A stretch of DNA of 64,000 nt from Planctomycetota bacterium (GCA_016235865.1 JACRIK010000003.1:532331-596330), one strand, 5' to 3'. Counted from the stretch's first letter, positions 8,387-17,119 are shown. Notes: a model not told the origin generated them from the letters alone. Translations and numbers: made by a program.

Positions 8387-8414
8387 TGACACAATCATTT
8401 GGATTTATTATCTA
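8386..8414 (+). promoter_or_regulatory. Sigma70-type promoter of the HtrA-like protease
   Basis: TTGACA (8386-8391), 17-bp spacer, TATCTA (8409-8414). The consensus -35 box begins at the last base of the inverted-repeat element, so the element or its duplicated flank may have supplied half of this promoter. Confidence 0.65.
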
Positions 8415-8434
8415 AATTACGGAGGTATAACCAT

Positions 8435-9571
8435 ATGAGAAAAAGCATTTTAATGGCCGGACTATGCCTGGCGGCCATGTTGTTCCTGTCCGGTAATATC
8501 TATCCCCAGGCATCCAAGCCGCCGGCCAGCGGGGGTGACCAACCGATAACCAAAAATACGTTTATTCAGATTGCCCAGAAGGTAACCCCGGCAGTCGTTA
8601 ACGTTTGGAATATGCAAGAGGGCGGTATTTTTGGCGGGCAGGTTAAAAGCGGCGGCGGAACGGGTTTTATTATTGATGCTAAAAAGGGAGTACTTCTTAC
8701 CAATCATCACGTTGTAGCGAACGCGAAAGCATTGGTGATAACATTAAATGACAAGCGTACCCTTAAGGCAAAATTAATCGGCAGCGATCCGATTTATGAT
8801 GTAGCTGTGGTGCAAATAGAAAGTCCGCCGGCAGACCTTAAACAGGTTACTTTAGGCAATTCAGATAAGGTGATGCCCGGTGAATGGATTATTGCCATCG
8901 GCCAGCCGCTGTTTATGGATTATACGGTCACGGCCGGTATTGTCTGCGCCTTAGGCAGGGAAACACAACTTGGGAAAGCCCAGCTCTCAACCATAGAATA
9001 TGTCGGTTCTTATATAATGATTGATGCAATTATTAACCCGGGTAACAGCGGCGGCCCTTTATTTAACGCCAATGGAGAGGTTGTTGGCATTAATACAATT
9101 AAACTTTATGCGGGTTACGGCTATTCAATCCCTATCAACCGGGCATTGGATACTAAAGATAAAATTATGACCAATAAAGACGGCAAGGTTATCAGGGCTT
9201 ATTTAGGGTTGAGAGGCCGAGATATTGATGACTATCTGGCAATGGAATATAACACGAACATGGACGATTTAATAAAAGATCTGGGTTTAAAAGAGCCCAA
9301 GGGGGTTTTTATCCAGGGGGCGGCTGATAATTCTCCGGCCGCATCGGTCGGTTTTGAGGAAAGCGATATTATGGTGGAGTTTGATGGTAAAAAAGTGGAT
9401 AACCTCAAGGATTTTAGGGCGATAATAGAAAAGTTAAAGCCGGAGCAAGAGGTCAAATTAAAATACCTCCATAAGAAAGAAGAGAAAACGGTTACGGTAA
9501 AGCTTTTGGAACTTGGCGGCGACAAGAAACCGGATGAAAAACAACCAGCCGGGGAGGATGAGGACGAATAA
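8435..9571 (+). CDS. HtrA/Deg-like trypsin-fold serine protease with PDZ domain
   Basis: 378 residues from ATG 8435, set by a GGAGG site at 8421-8425; an ATG at 8399 overlaps the promoter. Signal peptide at about 1-22. The protease domain carries a complete triad: His in TNHHVV (about 92), Asp in DPIYDVAVV (about 122) and Ser in NPGNSGGPL (about 205). One PDZ domain (about 280-355) includes AASVGFEESDIMVEFDGKKV, and the tail is acidic (GEDEDE). The family degrades or chaperones misfolded envelope proteins. Bacterial DegP usually has two PDZ domains; this resembles the single-PDZ DegS/HhoA type but appears exported. Confidence 0.9.
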   Translation: MRKSILMAGLCLAAMLFLSGNIYPQASKPPASGGDQPITKNTFIQIAQKVTPAVVNVWNMQEGGIFGGQVKSGGGTGFIIDAKKGVLLTNHHVVANAKALVITLNDKRTLKAKLIGSDPIYDVAVVQIESPPADLKQVTLGNSDKVMPGEWIIAIGQPLFMDYTVTAGIVCALGRETQLGKAQLSTIEYVGSYIMIDAIINPGNSGGPLFNANGEVVGINTIKLYAGYGYSIPINRALDTKDKIMTNKDGKVIRAYLGLRGRDIDDYLAMEYNTNMDDLIKDLGLKEPKGVFIQGAADNSPAASVGFEESDIMVEFDGKKVDNLKDFRAIIEKLKPEQEVKLKYLHKKEEKTVTVKLLELGGDKKPDEKQPAGEDEDE

Positions 9572-9589
9572 CGCGGGGGGTGTTTAATT

Positions 9590-11437
9590 ATGGAAAATAT
9601 CATATTTTGCGGGGGATGCGGGACGTTTATATCAGCCACTGAGATTTCAGCCGGCAAGGCGTCCAAGATAAACAATATCTATTATTGCCAGAAGTGTTCG
9701 ACCGGGACGCAACCGGCTCCGGCCCGGCCGGCGGCCGGACCAGGCAGCAAGATTATACCACCCCGGCCAGCCGCGCCCCGGCCGGTCGGTCCTGCGCCGG
9801 CGGCACCGGCCAGACCCGTAGCCGGACCGGCGCCGATAAAACGGCCGGCGCCACAGCCGACAGTGGCCATGCCGGTAAAACAACCGGCACCCGGAGCGGT
9901 TCCGGCTCGTCCGGCCGGGCCGGTTCAGGCTCAAAAGCCGTTGGCGGCCAGGCCTGTGGTTCCGCAGCCGCCAAAAGGAGCAATCCCCAGAACGCCGGCG
10001 CCGGTTTCTTCAGCACACCTGGATGAGACGGTGCCGATTAATCCTCAGCCGGCCGGCCGGGTCGGACCCGCGGCAAAACCGGCGCCACAGAAGATCCAGA
10101 AAACAGTACCGCCCCAACCACCGGTAAAGACATCACAAACATCACGCCTCAGGCCGGTTCCGGTCCGGGAATCCCCGGAAGACATGAATGATGAAGGGCT
10201 GGAAGAAGCCTCGCGCCGGTTCGGCAAGGCAAAATCCGGCAAGGGCGGGATAAAGAAAATATATCTTATTGCCGGAGCGGCGGTGGTCGTTCTCATCGTG
10301 GTGATAGCGATAATAGTCAGTATGTCAAACGCGGCCAAACAGAAGGCCAAGGAGGAACACGAAGCGAAACTTAACAAATATTACAAAGAGGTGGTAGAAA
10401 CGGAAAAGGATTTTGCCGACAATCCCCAGAAGGTCATTGACAAGATAAAAGAACACCGGGCAGCCCTTAAGGGCACCGATTATGAAAAGAAACTGGATGC
10501 CATGGAGCAAAACGCCAAGGCGCTGGTAGAAATAATCGATAAGATAAAAGAACTGGAAAAACCGGTGGATACATTAGAGGATGTCGAAAAGAGACTGAAG
10601 GATATCAGCGCGGCGCGGAGTAATCCGGCGGTATCGGAAAATAAGACGGTGGACGGCAAACTCAAAGGGCTGCTAACCGACTTTACGAAACAGAAAAAGA
10701 AATTAGCCGAGGAGGAAAGGAAAGCTAAAGAGGCGCAGGAAGCGGCTGAGAAGAAGGCCTACGAGGATTTTAAGGCGAAAATAGATAAGTTGAGGGAACA
10801 AAAGGACTGGAAAACAATGCTCCGGGAATGCGATATCCTGCTGGGACGGCCCAACGGACTGCAATACCAGGAGGAGGCGGATAAAATCAAGGAGGAAGCC
10901 AAGGCCGAGATGGAAGATCAGCAGGAAAAGGCCAAAAAACGCAAGGAGTGGCAGGTGCTCAATGATGATATTACCAAGTGGGAAAGGTCGGGTGATTCCA
11001 AATCGGAGATTTATGTCGATGACGACAAAATAATGCTGAAGAACACCAGTTCATCCAGCAATCGCGGAGCCGTGACCATTATCAGCAATGATAATGAAAA
11101 AGAGGGGTGGAAGGACTTTACCATGACCCTGGAGTTCAAGGTTTTGGGCGGTTCTTTAAAAATGTTCCTGCGGGGCGGGTACCAGGCTTACAACATCCCC
11201 GGACTGGGAACGATTAACCTGTTCGGGGGAATCCAAATCCCTTTCCCACGGAAATTTAAGGACGAATGGCAGAAATATACCATAGAGTTAAAGGGTAAAA
11301 AATTGACCATCAGCGGGACCGGCCTGGCAGAGCCGAAAACCACCGATGTCCAGGAGGGAACGGGTGGAATCGGAATTAATTTAGAAGGCGGAGATAATAT
11401 TATCATTAAAGAACTGAAAGTAAAGGTGACAGAATAG
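9590..11437 (+). CDS. Zinc-ribbon, Pro/Ala-rich, single-pass membrane protein with coiled coil and DUF1080-like C-terminus
   Basis: 615 residues. The N-terminal zinc ribbon (FCGGCG at about 6-11, YCQKCS at about 33-38) is followed by a roughly 150-residue Pro/Ala linker of PARPA-type runs. A transmembrane helix (IYLIAGAAVVVLIVVIAIIV, about 225-244) is followed by a long charged coiled coil (about 250-455). The C-terminal beta-rich domain (WQVLNDDITKWERSGDS onward, with RGGYQAYNI) resembles the DUF1080/concanavalin-like fold. The topology suggests a cytoplasmic ribbon and an exported sensor or sugar-binding domain. Function is unknown. The trxA start follows after 3 bp. Confidence 0.75.
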   Translation: MENIIFCGGCGTFISATEISAGKASKINNIYYCQKCSTGTQPAPARPAAGPGSKIIPPRPAAPRPVGPAPAAPARPVAGPAPIKRPAPQPTVAMPVKQPAPGAVPARPAGPVQAQKPLAARPVVPQPPKGAIPRTPAPVSSAHLDETVPINPQPAGRVGPAAKPAPQKIQKTVPPQPPVKTSQTSRLRPVPVRESPEDMNDEGLEEASRRFGKAKSGKGGIKKIYLIAGAAVVVLIVVIAIIVSMSNAAKQKAKEEHEAKLNKYYKEVVETEKDFADNPQKVIDKIKEHRAALKGTDYEKKLDAMEQNAKALVEIIDKIKELEKPVDTLEDVEKRLKDISAARSNPAVSENKTVDGKLKGLLTDFTKQKKKLAEEERKAKEAQEAAEKKAYEDFKAKIDKLREQKDWKTMLRECDILLGRPNGLQYQEEADKIKEEAKAEMEDQQEKAKKRKEWQVLNDDITKWERSGDSKSEIYVDDDKIMLKNTSSSSNRGAVTIISNDNEKEGWKDFTMTLEFKVLGGSLKMFLRGGYQAYNIPGLGTINLFGGIQIPFPRKFKDEWQKYTIELKGKKLTISGTGLAEPKTTDVQEGTGGIGINLEGGDNIIIKELKVKVTE

Positions 11438-11440
11438 TTT

Positions 11441-11764
11441 ATGAGCGATATAAAAGAAGTAACTGACCAGACCTTTGGGGATGAGGTGTTGAAATCGAGC
11501 AGCCCGGTATTGGTGGATTTTTGGGCGCCCTGGTGCGGGCCCTGCCGAATGCTGACCCCGATTTTAACCAAACTGGCGGCCCAATACCAGGGAAAACTGA
11601 AGGTGGTGAAGTTGAACACCGACGATAACCCGGATACAGCTACCACCTACAATATTTCGGCCATTCCCACCCTGCTGTTTTTTAAGGGCGGGCAACTGGC
11701 CAACCAGGTTATCGGGGTGAAATCGCCCGATGAGTTGAAAAAGATGATTGACGAGGTGATATGA
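11441..11764 (+). CDS. trxA: Thioredoxin
   Basis: 107 residues with the canonical FWAPWCGPCRML active site (C32 and C35) and the cis-proline loop SAIPTLLFF. It has no signal peptide, so it is a cytoplasmic disulfide reductant. It lies 3 bp after the zinc-ribbon protein and overlaps the next gene by an ATGA junction, implying translational coupling. Confidence 0.96.
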   Translation: MSDIKEVTDQTFGDEVLKSSSPVLVDFWAPWCGPCRMLTPILTKLAAQYQGKLKVVKLNTDDNPDTATTYNISAIPTLLFFKGGQLANQVIGVKSPDELKKMIDEVI

Positions 11765-12726
11765 AATATTTGATTACGGGCGGGGCCGGATTCATCGGCT
11801 CGCATTTAGCCGAGGCTATCCTGAAGCAGGGCGATGAGGCCTGGATTATTGATAACCTGTCCACCGGCAGCATCAATAATATAGAACACCTTAAAGCTAA
11901 TCCCAAGTTTCATTATACCATTGATACTATTTTTAATGAGCCGCTTCTGGCTGAAATGATAGACAATTCCGATATCGTGTTCCACATGGCCGCGGCCGTG
12001 GGAGTCCGGCTGATCGTGGAAAGCCCGGTGAACACCATTGAAACCAATATCGCCGGGACCGAAAGCGTGCTCAAGCTGGCGAATAAGAAGAATAAGATAG
12101 TTCTGATTGCCTCAAGCTCAGAGGTTTATGGCAAGAATAACAAGATTCCGTTCAGCGAAGATGACGATATGCTCTTGGGGCCGACTGTCAAATCGCGCTG
12201 GAGCTACGCCTGTTCCAAGGCCATAGATGAATTCCTGGCGCTGGCCTACTGGCGGGAAAAGAAACTGCCCACTATCGTAGTCCGGCTGTTTAATACGGTC
12301 GGGCCGAGACAATCAGGCCGGTATGGAATGGTGATTCCCCGGTTTGTCCAGCAGGCGCTGGCTAAAGAGCCGTTTACGGTTTACGGAACCGGCAAGCAAT
12401 CACGCTGTTTTACGGATGTCAGCGACGTGGTCGGCGCATTAATAAAACTGGTCAATCACCCCAAGGCCATCGGCCAGGTCTTTAATATCGGCAGTGACCA
12501 GGAGATTACCATTGAGGCGCTGGCCTCCAGGATAAAAGAGAAGACCAAAAGTTTATCGCAGATAAAGTATATTCCCTACGACGAGGCGTACGAGAGCGGG
12601 TTTGAGGATATGCTCCGGCGCGTGCCGAATCTCGCCAAGATAGGAAACCTTATTGGTTATAAGCCGACCCAGAGCATTGACCAGATATTGGATAAAATAA
12701 TCCGGTATTTCAGGGAGCAGAAATAG
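11761..12726 (+). CDS. NAD-dependent nucleotide-sugar epimerase/dehydratase
   Basis: 321-residue extended short-chain dehydrogenase. NAD site TGGAGFIGSH (about 6-15), catalytic Ser in ASSSEVYG (about 118-124) and the YxxxK pair in WSYACSKA (Y149, K153). The substrate loop includes NTVGPRQ and RCFTDVSDVV. These features fit UDP-glucose 4-epimerase, UDP-xylose synthase and related enzymes; the exact reaction cannot be fixed. Together with the cupin downstream it suggests sugar-nucleotide synthesis for envelope polysaccharide. Confidence 0.9.
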   Translation: MKYLITGGAGFIGSHLAEAILKQGDEAWIIDNLSTGSINNIEHLKANPKFHYTIDTIFNEPLLAEMIDNSDIVFHMAAAVGVRLIVESPVNTIETNIAGTESVLKLANKKNKIVLIASSSEVYGKNNKIPFSEDDDMLLGPTVKSRWSYACSKAIDEFLALAYWREKKLPTIVVRLFNTVGPRQSGRYGMVIPRFVQQALAKEPFTVYGTGKQSRCFTDVSDVVGALIKLVNHPKAIGQVFNIGSDQEITIEALASRIKEKTKSLSQIKYIPYDEAYESGFEDMLRRVPNLAKIGNLIGYKPTQSIDQILDKIIRYFREQK

Positions 12727-12748
12727 GCATTAACAGGAGGTTGAAAAG

Positions 12749-13204
12749 ATGATAAATGGCGTTAAAATAAAGAAGCTAAACCCGATATCCGATGAAAGAG
12801 GCCGGGTGATGGAAATCCTGAGATGCGACGATGATATGTTCAGGAAATTCGGGCAGGTCTATGTGACCACGGCCTATCCGGGCGTAGTTAAGGCCTGGCA
12901 TTACCATAAAAAACAGACCGATTCCTTTACTGTATTGCACGGAATGGTTAAGATGGTGCTTTATGATGACCGGAAGAAATCCCCGACCAAGGGAGAAGTC
13001 AGCGAGTTTTTCATCGGGGTGCATAATCCTGTCCTGCTCCAGATTCCGCCTGAGGTCTATCACGGATTTAAATGCATCAGCGAATACGAGGCGATAATGC
13101 TTAATTGCCCCAGCGAGGCGTATAACCGCAAGCAACCCGATGAATACCGGATTCCGGCGCATACCAAAAAGATACCGTATAACTGGGCGCGCAAAGACGG
13201 TTAA
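12749..13204 (+). CDS. RmlC-like cupin (dTDP-4-dehydrorhamnose 3,5-epimerase family)
   Basis: 151 residues behind an AGGAGG site. Cupin core with KAWHYHKKQTD (about 50-60) and IPPEVYHGFKCIS (about 108-120), the histidine-containing strands typical of RmlC-like epimerases. DERGRVMEIL at the N-terminus is also characteristic. It is shorter than classical RmlC (about 180 residues), so a sugar isomerase variant is possible. It follows the epimerase by 22 bp, in the same direction. Confidence 0.82.
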   Translation: MINGVKIKKLNPISDERGRVMEILRCDDDMFRKFGQVYVTTAYPGVVKAWHYHKKQTDSFTVLHGMVKMVLYDDRKKSPTKGEVSEFFIGVHNPVLLQIPPEVYHGFKCISEYEAIMLNCPSEAYNRKQPDEYRIPAHTKKIPYNWARKDG

Positions 13205-13231
13205 GCCGCAATTCGCATAAAGCAGCGCGTT

Positions 13232-14068
13232 ATGAAGATAAATAGCATCGATGTTCACCCGGTCAGTGATGGATATTTCCGGCTGGACGGCGGGGCGATG
13301 TTCGGCGTGGTGCCGCGCGTGCTTTGGGAAAAACGCGCTTTGCCGGACGGCAAGAACCGTATCAAGATGGGGCTGTGGTGCCTGCTTATTAAGGCCGCCG
13401 GGAAAAATATCCTTGTCAATACCGGCATCGGCGATAAATATAACCGGCGTTATCAGGATATCTACGAAATCCAGCATCCCCCGGCCCTTATTTCCTCTTT
13501 GGCTGAGCATAATGTTCAGCCGGCAGACATTGATATGGTTATTCTGACACATCTGCATTTTGACCACTGCGGCGGCAATACGATTTCCCAAAACAATAAG
13601 ATTATGCCGGCTTTTCCCAAAGCCAAATACATTGTCCAAAAAGCTGAGTGGGAAAAGGCTGTTAGCCCTACTGAACGCACCAGGGCGAGCTATATAAAGG
13701 AAAACCTTATTCCTATCAAAGAGGCGGGGTTACTGGAATTGATTGATGGCGATAAGAAACTCCTGTCCGGCATTTCCGTCAGGGTTACCGGCGGGCATAC
13801 CCGCGGACACCAGATTGTTTTTATTGAATCGGGCAATAAAAAGGCGGTTTACTGGAGTGATTTGATTCCCACCACCGCGCATATTGATCTGCCCTATATA
13901 ATGAGTTATGATTTGTATCCCGAGGAGACGCTGGAAGAGAAAAGACGTTTGGTGGAACAGGCGATAAAAGAAGACTGGATTTGTTTCTGGGAGCACGACC
14001 CGGCGATAAATTGTGGCTATATCCGTAAGGACATCGAGGGAAAATTAACGGTTGAACCGTTAGCATAA
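13232..14068 (+). CDS. MBL-fold metallo-hydrolase
   Basis: 278 residues. The zinc-binding HxHxDH motif is THLHFDH (H107, H109, D111, H112). It is followed by GGHTRGHQ (H189 or H193) and a bridging Asp in YWSDLIPTTAHI (about D210), so the metal site is complete. No signal peptide or fused domain narrows the substrate; quinolone-signal lactonase-like and glyoxalase II-like enzymes share this layout. Start ATG 13232 has no clear Shine-Dalgarno sequence. The promoter of the next unit begins right after the stop. Confidence 0.88.
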   Translation: MKINSIDVHPVSDGYFRLDGGAMFGVVPRVLWEKRALPDGKNRIKMGLWCLLIKAAGKNILVNTGIGDKYNRRYQDIYEIQHPPALISSLAEHNVQPADIDMVILTHLHFDHCGGNTISQNNKIMPAFPKAKYIVQKAEWEKAVSPTERTRASYIKENLIPIKEAGLLELIDGDKKLLSGISVRVTGGHTRGHQIVFIESGNKKAVYWSDLIPTTAHIDLPYIMSYDLYPEETLEEKRRLVEQAIKEDWICFWEHDPAINCGYIRKDIEGKLTVEPLA

Positions 14069-14073
14069 AATAC

Positions 14074-14101
14074 TTGACATACCGGCAAATCGGGGTATAA
14101 T
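14074..14101 (+). promoter_or_regulatory. Consensus sigma70-type promoter of the CsgG-like pair
   Basis: TTGACA (14074-14079), 16-bp spacer, TATAAT (14096-14101): full consensus in both hexamers. The expected 5-prime UTR is about 50 nt and contains a small GGCGCTCACACGCGCC hairpin before the ribosome site. Confidence 0.85.
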
Positions 14102-14158
14102 CTAATGTATTAATATCAAGAATAGGCGCTCACACGCGCCATGCTGAAGGGAGTTTTT

Positions 14159-14863
14159 ATGGTAAAAACGCTATTTGTCGGAGCCGTGGCAGGAATAGTT
14201 CTTGCCTTGGCGGGTTGCGGGATGAGCCGGGTATCTTCAACCTATACGGTTGATAACACGCCGGTAAAAACATATGCGCCGCCTCCGATGACAATTAAGG
14301 TGAAAACCATCGCGGTCCTGCCTTTTAAGGATAAGACTACGAACAGCCCGCTTAAAGGCGATGTTGGCAGCATGGCAGTTGACCAGCTGACCACGCTTCT
14401 GGTTAATACGGAACGTTTCTCGGTAATTGAGCGCGAGCGTTTGGATGCGGTTTTGGCCGAACAGGGATTAGCCGGCAAGGGGATTGTAGATTCCGCAACC
14501 GCTGCCCAGGTGGGGAAGATTCTGGGTGTTGATCTGATATTTACCGGGGCGGTAACTAACTGGGAGGTCAAAGAGGCCAAATCGGGCACCTTTGTGCTGG
14601 TGGGCGGCGGGTCAGAAAAAACCCTTGATATTGACATGGCCGTGGATGGCCGGATTATTGACACGACCACCGGGCAGATTTTCTTTGCCGATTCCGGTGA
14701 GGTAAAGCGCCAGGAAAGCGTATCCAAATCGGCTATCTTGAGTTTCGCTCCGGATGGATATATCAAACTTGACCAGTCAGTGGCTGGCAAGCAATTGCGC
14801 CTAGTGCTGGATAATATGCTGTCCAAGATAATCCCAAAGGTGGACGCTAAATTCAGCAGATAG
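14159..14863 (+). CDS. CsgG/LpoB-like lipoprotein, paralog 1
   Basis: 234 residues from ATG 14159, placed after the AAGGGAG site; an ATG at 14141 is less likely. The lipoprotein signal ends in LALAGC. The mature part has the CsgG-family block: IAVLPFKDKTTN, a FSVIERERLDAVLAEQ helix, and AAQVGKILGVDLIFTGAVT. Such proteins are outer-membrane or periplasmic factors for secretion or peptidoglycan-synthase activation. Without csgE/F or pbp1 neighbours the role is open. It is followed after 1 bp by a close paralog. Confidence 0.85.
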   Translation: MVKTLFVGAVAGIVLALAGCGMSRVSSTYTVDNTPVKTYAPPPMTIKVKTIAVLPFKDKTTNSPLKGDVGSMAVDQLTTLLVNTERFSVIERERLDAVLAEQGLAGKGIVDSATAAQVGKILGVDLIFTGAVTNWEVKEAKSGTFVLVGGGSEKTLDIDMAVDGRIIDTTTGQIFFADSGEVKRQESVSKSAILSFAPDGYIKLDQSVAGKQLRLVLDNMLSKIIPKVDAKFSR

Positions 14864-14864
14864 T

Positions 14865-15674
14865 ATGCAGTATATGGTATACAAAATAAAAAGAGGCGGA
14901 TTGTCGTTTTTCGCCGTTTGCTTTTTACTCGCTGCTTTACTGATGGGTTGCGCGACCGCAGGAGGCAAGACGACTTATCAGGATGATGACAGCAAGTGCG
15001 GGATTTATCCGCCGCCGCCGGCTAATTTTGTCAGGAAGCGGATAGCCATAATTCCCCTTAAAGACAAAACCAATCAGCAATATACCAAGACTGACTTGGG
15101 TTCCCAGGCCGTGGATATCGGCATAACCTTATTGCTGAATGCCGAGCGGTTTGACGTGGTGGAGCGGGAACGGCTGGATGCGCTTTTAGCCGAGCAGAAA
15201 TTGGTCGGGATAGTTGACCCGGAAACTGCAGCCAAGGCCGGCAAGATTTTGGGCGTTGATTTGATATTTACCGGAGCCATAACCAATTTTGAGATAGAAC
15301 ATTCCAAGACCGGCGGGAGTTTTGGATTGCCCCGCATCGGCAAGATTCCGGCTTTTGACATTGAAAAGAAGACCACCGTTATGGCGATTTCATTGGCTAT
15401 AGACGGACGGGTAATTGAGGTGGAAACCGGACGGGTTATCTTTGCCGGCTCGGGCGAGATTAAACGGGAGGAGCGGGCGGATAACTGGGGCGTCTGGCTG
15501 GAAAGCGGAGCTCACGTTTCATCCAAAGAGAAAATCAGGATAGACCAGAATGCAGCTGGCAAGCAACTGCGTTTTGCGCTGGATGCCCTGATTAAGAAGA
15601 TTATTCCTAAAATTGATGTAACTTACGGCACAATAACGCCGTTACCTGTGACGGGAACAGAGAATAAACCCTGA
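14865..15674 (+). CDS. CsgG/LpoB-like lipoprotein, paralog 2
   Basis: 269 residues with lipobox LLMGC. It repeats the architecture of the upstream gene: IAIIPLKDKTNQ, FDVVERERLDALLAEQ, AAKAGKILGVDLIFTGAIT and a C-terminal AAGKQLRFALDALIKKIIPKID that mirrors AGKQLRLVLDNMLSKIIPKVD of paralog 1. A recent-looking tandem duplication suggests a heteromeric complex. It carries an extra loop (GGSFGLPRIGKIPAFDIE) and a Pro-rich tail. Shares the promoter at 14074-14101. Confidence 0.85.
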   Translation: MQYMVYKIKRGGLSFFAVCFLLAALLMGCATAGGKTTYQDDDSKCGIYPPPPANFVRKRIAIIPLKDKTNQQYTKTDLGSQAVDIGITLLLNAERFDVVERERLDALLAEQKLVGIVDPETAAKAGKILGVDLIFTGAITNFEIEHSKTGGSFGLPRIGKIPAFDIEKKTTVMAISLAIDGRVIEVETGRVIFAGSGEIKREERADNWGVWLESGAHVSSKEKIRIDQNAAGKQLRFALDALIKKIIPKIDVTYGTITPLPVTGTENKP

Positions 15675-15684
15675 CTCTGGCTGT

Positions 15685-15708
15685 CCCCTTGAACGTATGT
15701 TCAAGGGG
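15685..15708 (+). terminator. Hairpin after the CsgG-like pair
   Basis: CCCCTTGAAC-GTAT-GTTCAAGGGG, a perfect 10-bp stem with a 4-nt loop, 11 bp after the stop codon. No T-tract follows, so it may be an attenuating or RNA-stabilising hairpin rather than a classical intrinsic terminator. Confidence 0.5.
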
Positions 15709-15756
15709 ATGGCAACTTAGATGAACAAAGAGGGTTAAATAGAATAGGACAGATAT

Positions 15757-16233
15757 ATGGAAAAGACACTGGTGATTATAAAACCCGACGGGGTCCAGAG
15801 GAAATTAATCGGCGAGATTATCAACCGCTTTGAAAGTAAGGGGTTGAAGATTGCGGCCTTAAAGATGCTTAAAGTCTCGCCCAAACAGGCCGAAACGCTC
15901 TACGCGGTCCATAAAAAGAAGCAGTTCTATCAGGGTTTGCTTAAGTTCATTACGGCCGGGCCGGTGGTGACGATGGTGATAGAGGCCATCGGTGCGGTGA
16001 ATATTTGCCGAAAACTGCTGGGCGCTACCTTCGGGCCTGATGCCGAGGCCGGCACCATCCGCGGCGATTTTGGGGCCAGCATAAGTTACAATCTGATTCA
16101 CGCCTCTGATTCGCCGGAAGCCGCCGGTAATGAAATTGCCATCTTTTTTAAGGATACGGAAATCCTGTCTTATACGCTGGATAACTGGAAATGGGTTTAT
16201 CATCCGGCTGAAGAAAAAGAGATAGAGAACTAA
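15757..16233 (+). CDS. ndk: Nucleoside diphosphate kinase
   Basis: 158 residues, slightly longer than the usual 140-150. Transfers gamma-phosphate between nucleoside triphosphates and diphosphates. Visible: MEKTLVIIKPDGVQR start, RGDFG, and the phospho-histidine in NLIHASDSPE (H115). The DNWKWVYHP tail is a small extension. Sits alone between the CsgG pair and the pseudopilin operon. Confidence 0.96.
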   Translation: MEKTLVIIKPDGVQRKLIGEIINRFESKGLKIAALKMLKVSPKQAETLYAVHKKKQFYQGLLKFITAGPVVTMVIEAIGAVNICRKLLGATFGPDAEAGTIRGDFGASISYNLIHASDSPEAAGNEIAIFFKDTEILSYTLDNWKWVYHPAEEKEIEN

Positions 16234-16279
16234 AAGGTTACCAGAGGCACAGCAAATAATTTAACGTAGGAGGTTTTTT

Positions 16280-16705
16280 ATGAACAATAAAAACAACCGC
16301 GGTTTTACGCTGATTGAATTGATGATGGTGGTTATTATCATCGGCATATTGGCGGCCATTGTCGTTCCAAAGTTTACCGGCCAGACCGAAAAGGCGCGAA
16401 GAGCCGCGGCAAAGATGGAAATCAGAAATATCAGTATGGCATTGGATAGGTACGAAATGGAGAACGGAGCATTCCCGACCACAGAGCAGGGACTTAAAGC
16501 CCTGATGGAAAAACCAACCTCTTCACCGATGCCCCGGGATTGGAGCGGTCCTTATCTAAAGGACGAGCCCAAAGACCCCTGGCAGAAACCTTATCAGTAC
16601 CGCCGTCCTTCGCAGAATGGTCTTGATTACGACCTTTGGTCTTGGGGACCGGACGAAAGAGATGGAACTGCAGATGATATCCCAAATTGGAAGAAAGATA
16701 ACTAG
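16280..16705 (+). CDS. gspG: Type II secretion major pseudopilin GspG
   Basis: 141 residues behind GGAGG. Prepilin peptidase site NRG|FTLIELMMVVIIIGILAAIV with Glu5 of the mature protein. The C-terminal GspG signature is complete: FPTTEQGLKALMEKP, DPWQKPYQYR and DYDLWSWGPD. It polymerises into the periplasmic pseudopilus of a type II secretion system. First gene of a G-I-J-K-L-M-like operon; no GspD, GspE or GspF is in the window. Confidence 0.95.
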   Translation: MNNKNNRGFTLIELMMVVIIIGILAAIVVPKFTGQTEKARRAAAKMEIRNISMALDRYEMENGAFPTTEQGLKALMEKPTSSPMPRDWSGPYLKDEPKDPWQKPYQYRRPSQNGLDYDLWSWGPDERDGTADDIPNWKKDN

Positions 16706-17090
16706 ATCTTCTGCCAAAAATACCGCCTCGCTATCAGCCGGGATAACCCTGCTTGAAGTCTTGGTGGCTATCTCCATCATGGCAATCTGTATTATAGCCA
16801 TCTTTGATGCTTTTATCAGCTGTTTTGATGCCCAGTTAAGGTCGGAAAACCACGCCAAAACCGCGATGATTTCTATGGATGCCCTGGAATACGCCGAGGA
16901 ATTTCCGATTTCCTTAAGCCCGGAAGAATTGAACGAGGATATTCGTAAATTCACCTGGCAATTTACTCAGAATGACATTGAAGAGTATCCCAAGTTGAAA
17001 GAAATAGTTATTGATACCACCTGGGAACAGGGTAAAAGAAGCGGAAGGCTTTCCTTAACGACGTATTGTTGGAACCCCCAGAAAGAGTAA
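16674..17090 (+). CDS. Minor pseudopilin, GspI-like
   Basis: About 138 residues. The ATG at 16674 is the better of two overlapping choices (16662 or 16674); both start inside the end of gspG. Class III signal: LSAG|ITLLEVLVAISIMAI. The LLEVLVA motif and position between gspG and a GspJ-like gene make this the GspI equivalent. The C-terminal domain (TFAWQF-like FTWQFTQNDIEEY, then LKEIVIDTTWEQ) fits the small GspI fold. It is probably a tip-complex subunit. Confidence 0.8.
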   Translation: MISQIGRKITRSSAKNTASLSAGITLLEVLVAISIMAICIIAIFDAFISCFDAQLRSENHAKTAMISMDALEYAEEFPISLSPEELNEDIRKFTWQFTQNDIEEYPKLKEIVIDTTWEQGKRSGRLSLTTYCWNPQKE

Positions 17091-17119
17091 TCCCGCCCCA
17101 TAGGATTATAATTGCGGAT

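Noticed and set aside
9647..10026. GC-rich ORFs in other frames of the Pro/Ala linker
   Set aside because: Shadows of the PARPA repeats in the 615-residue gene; no independent start or motif.
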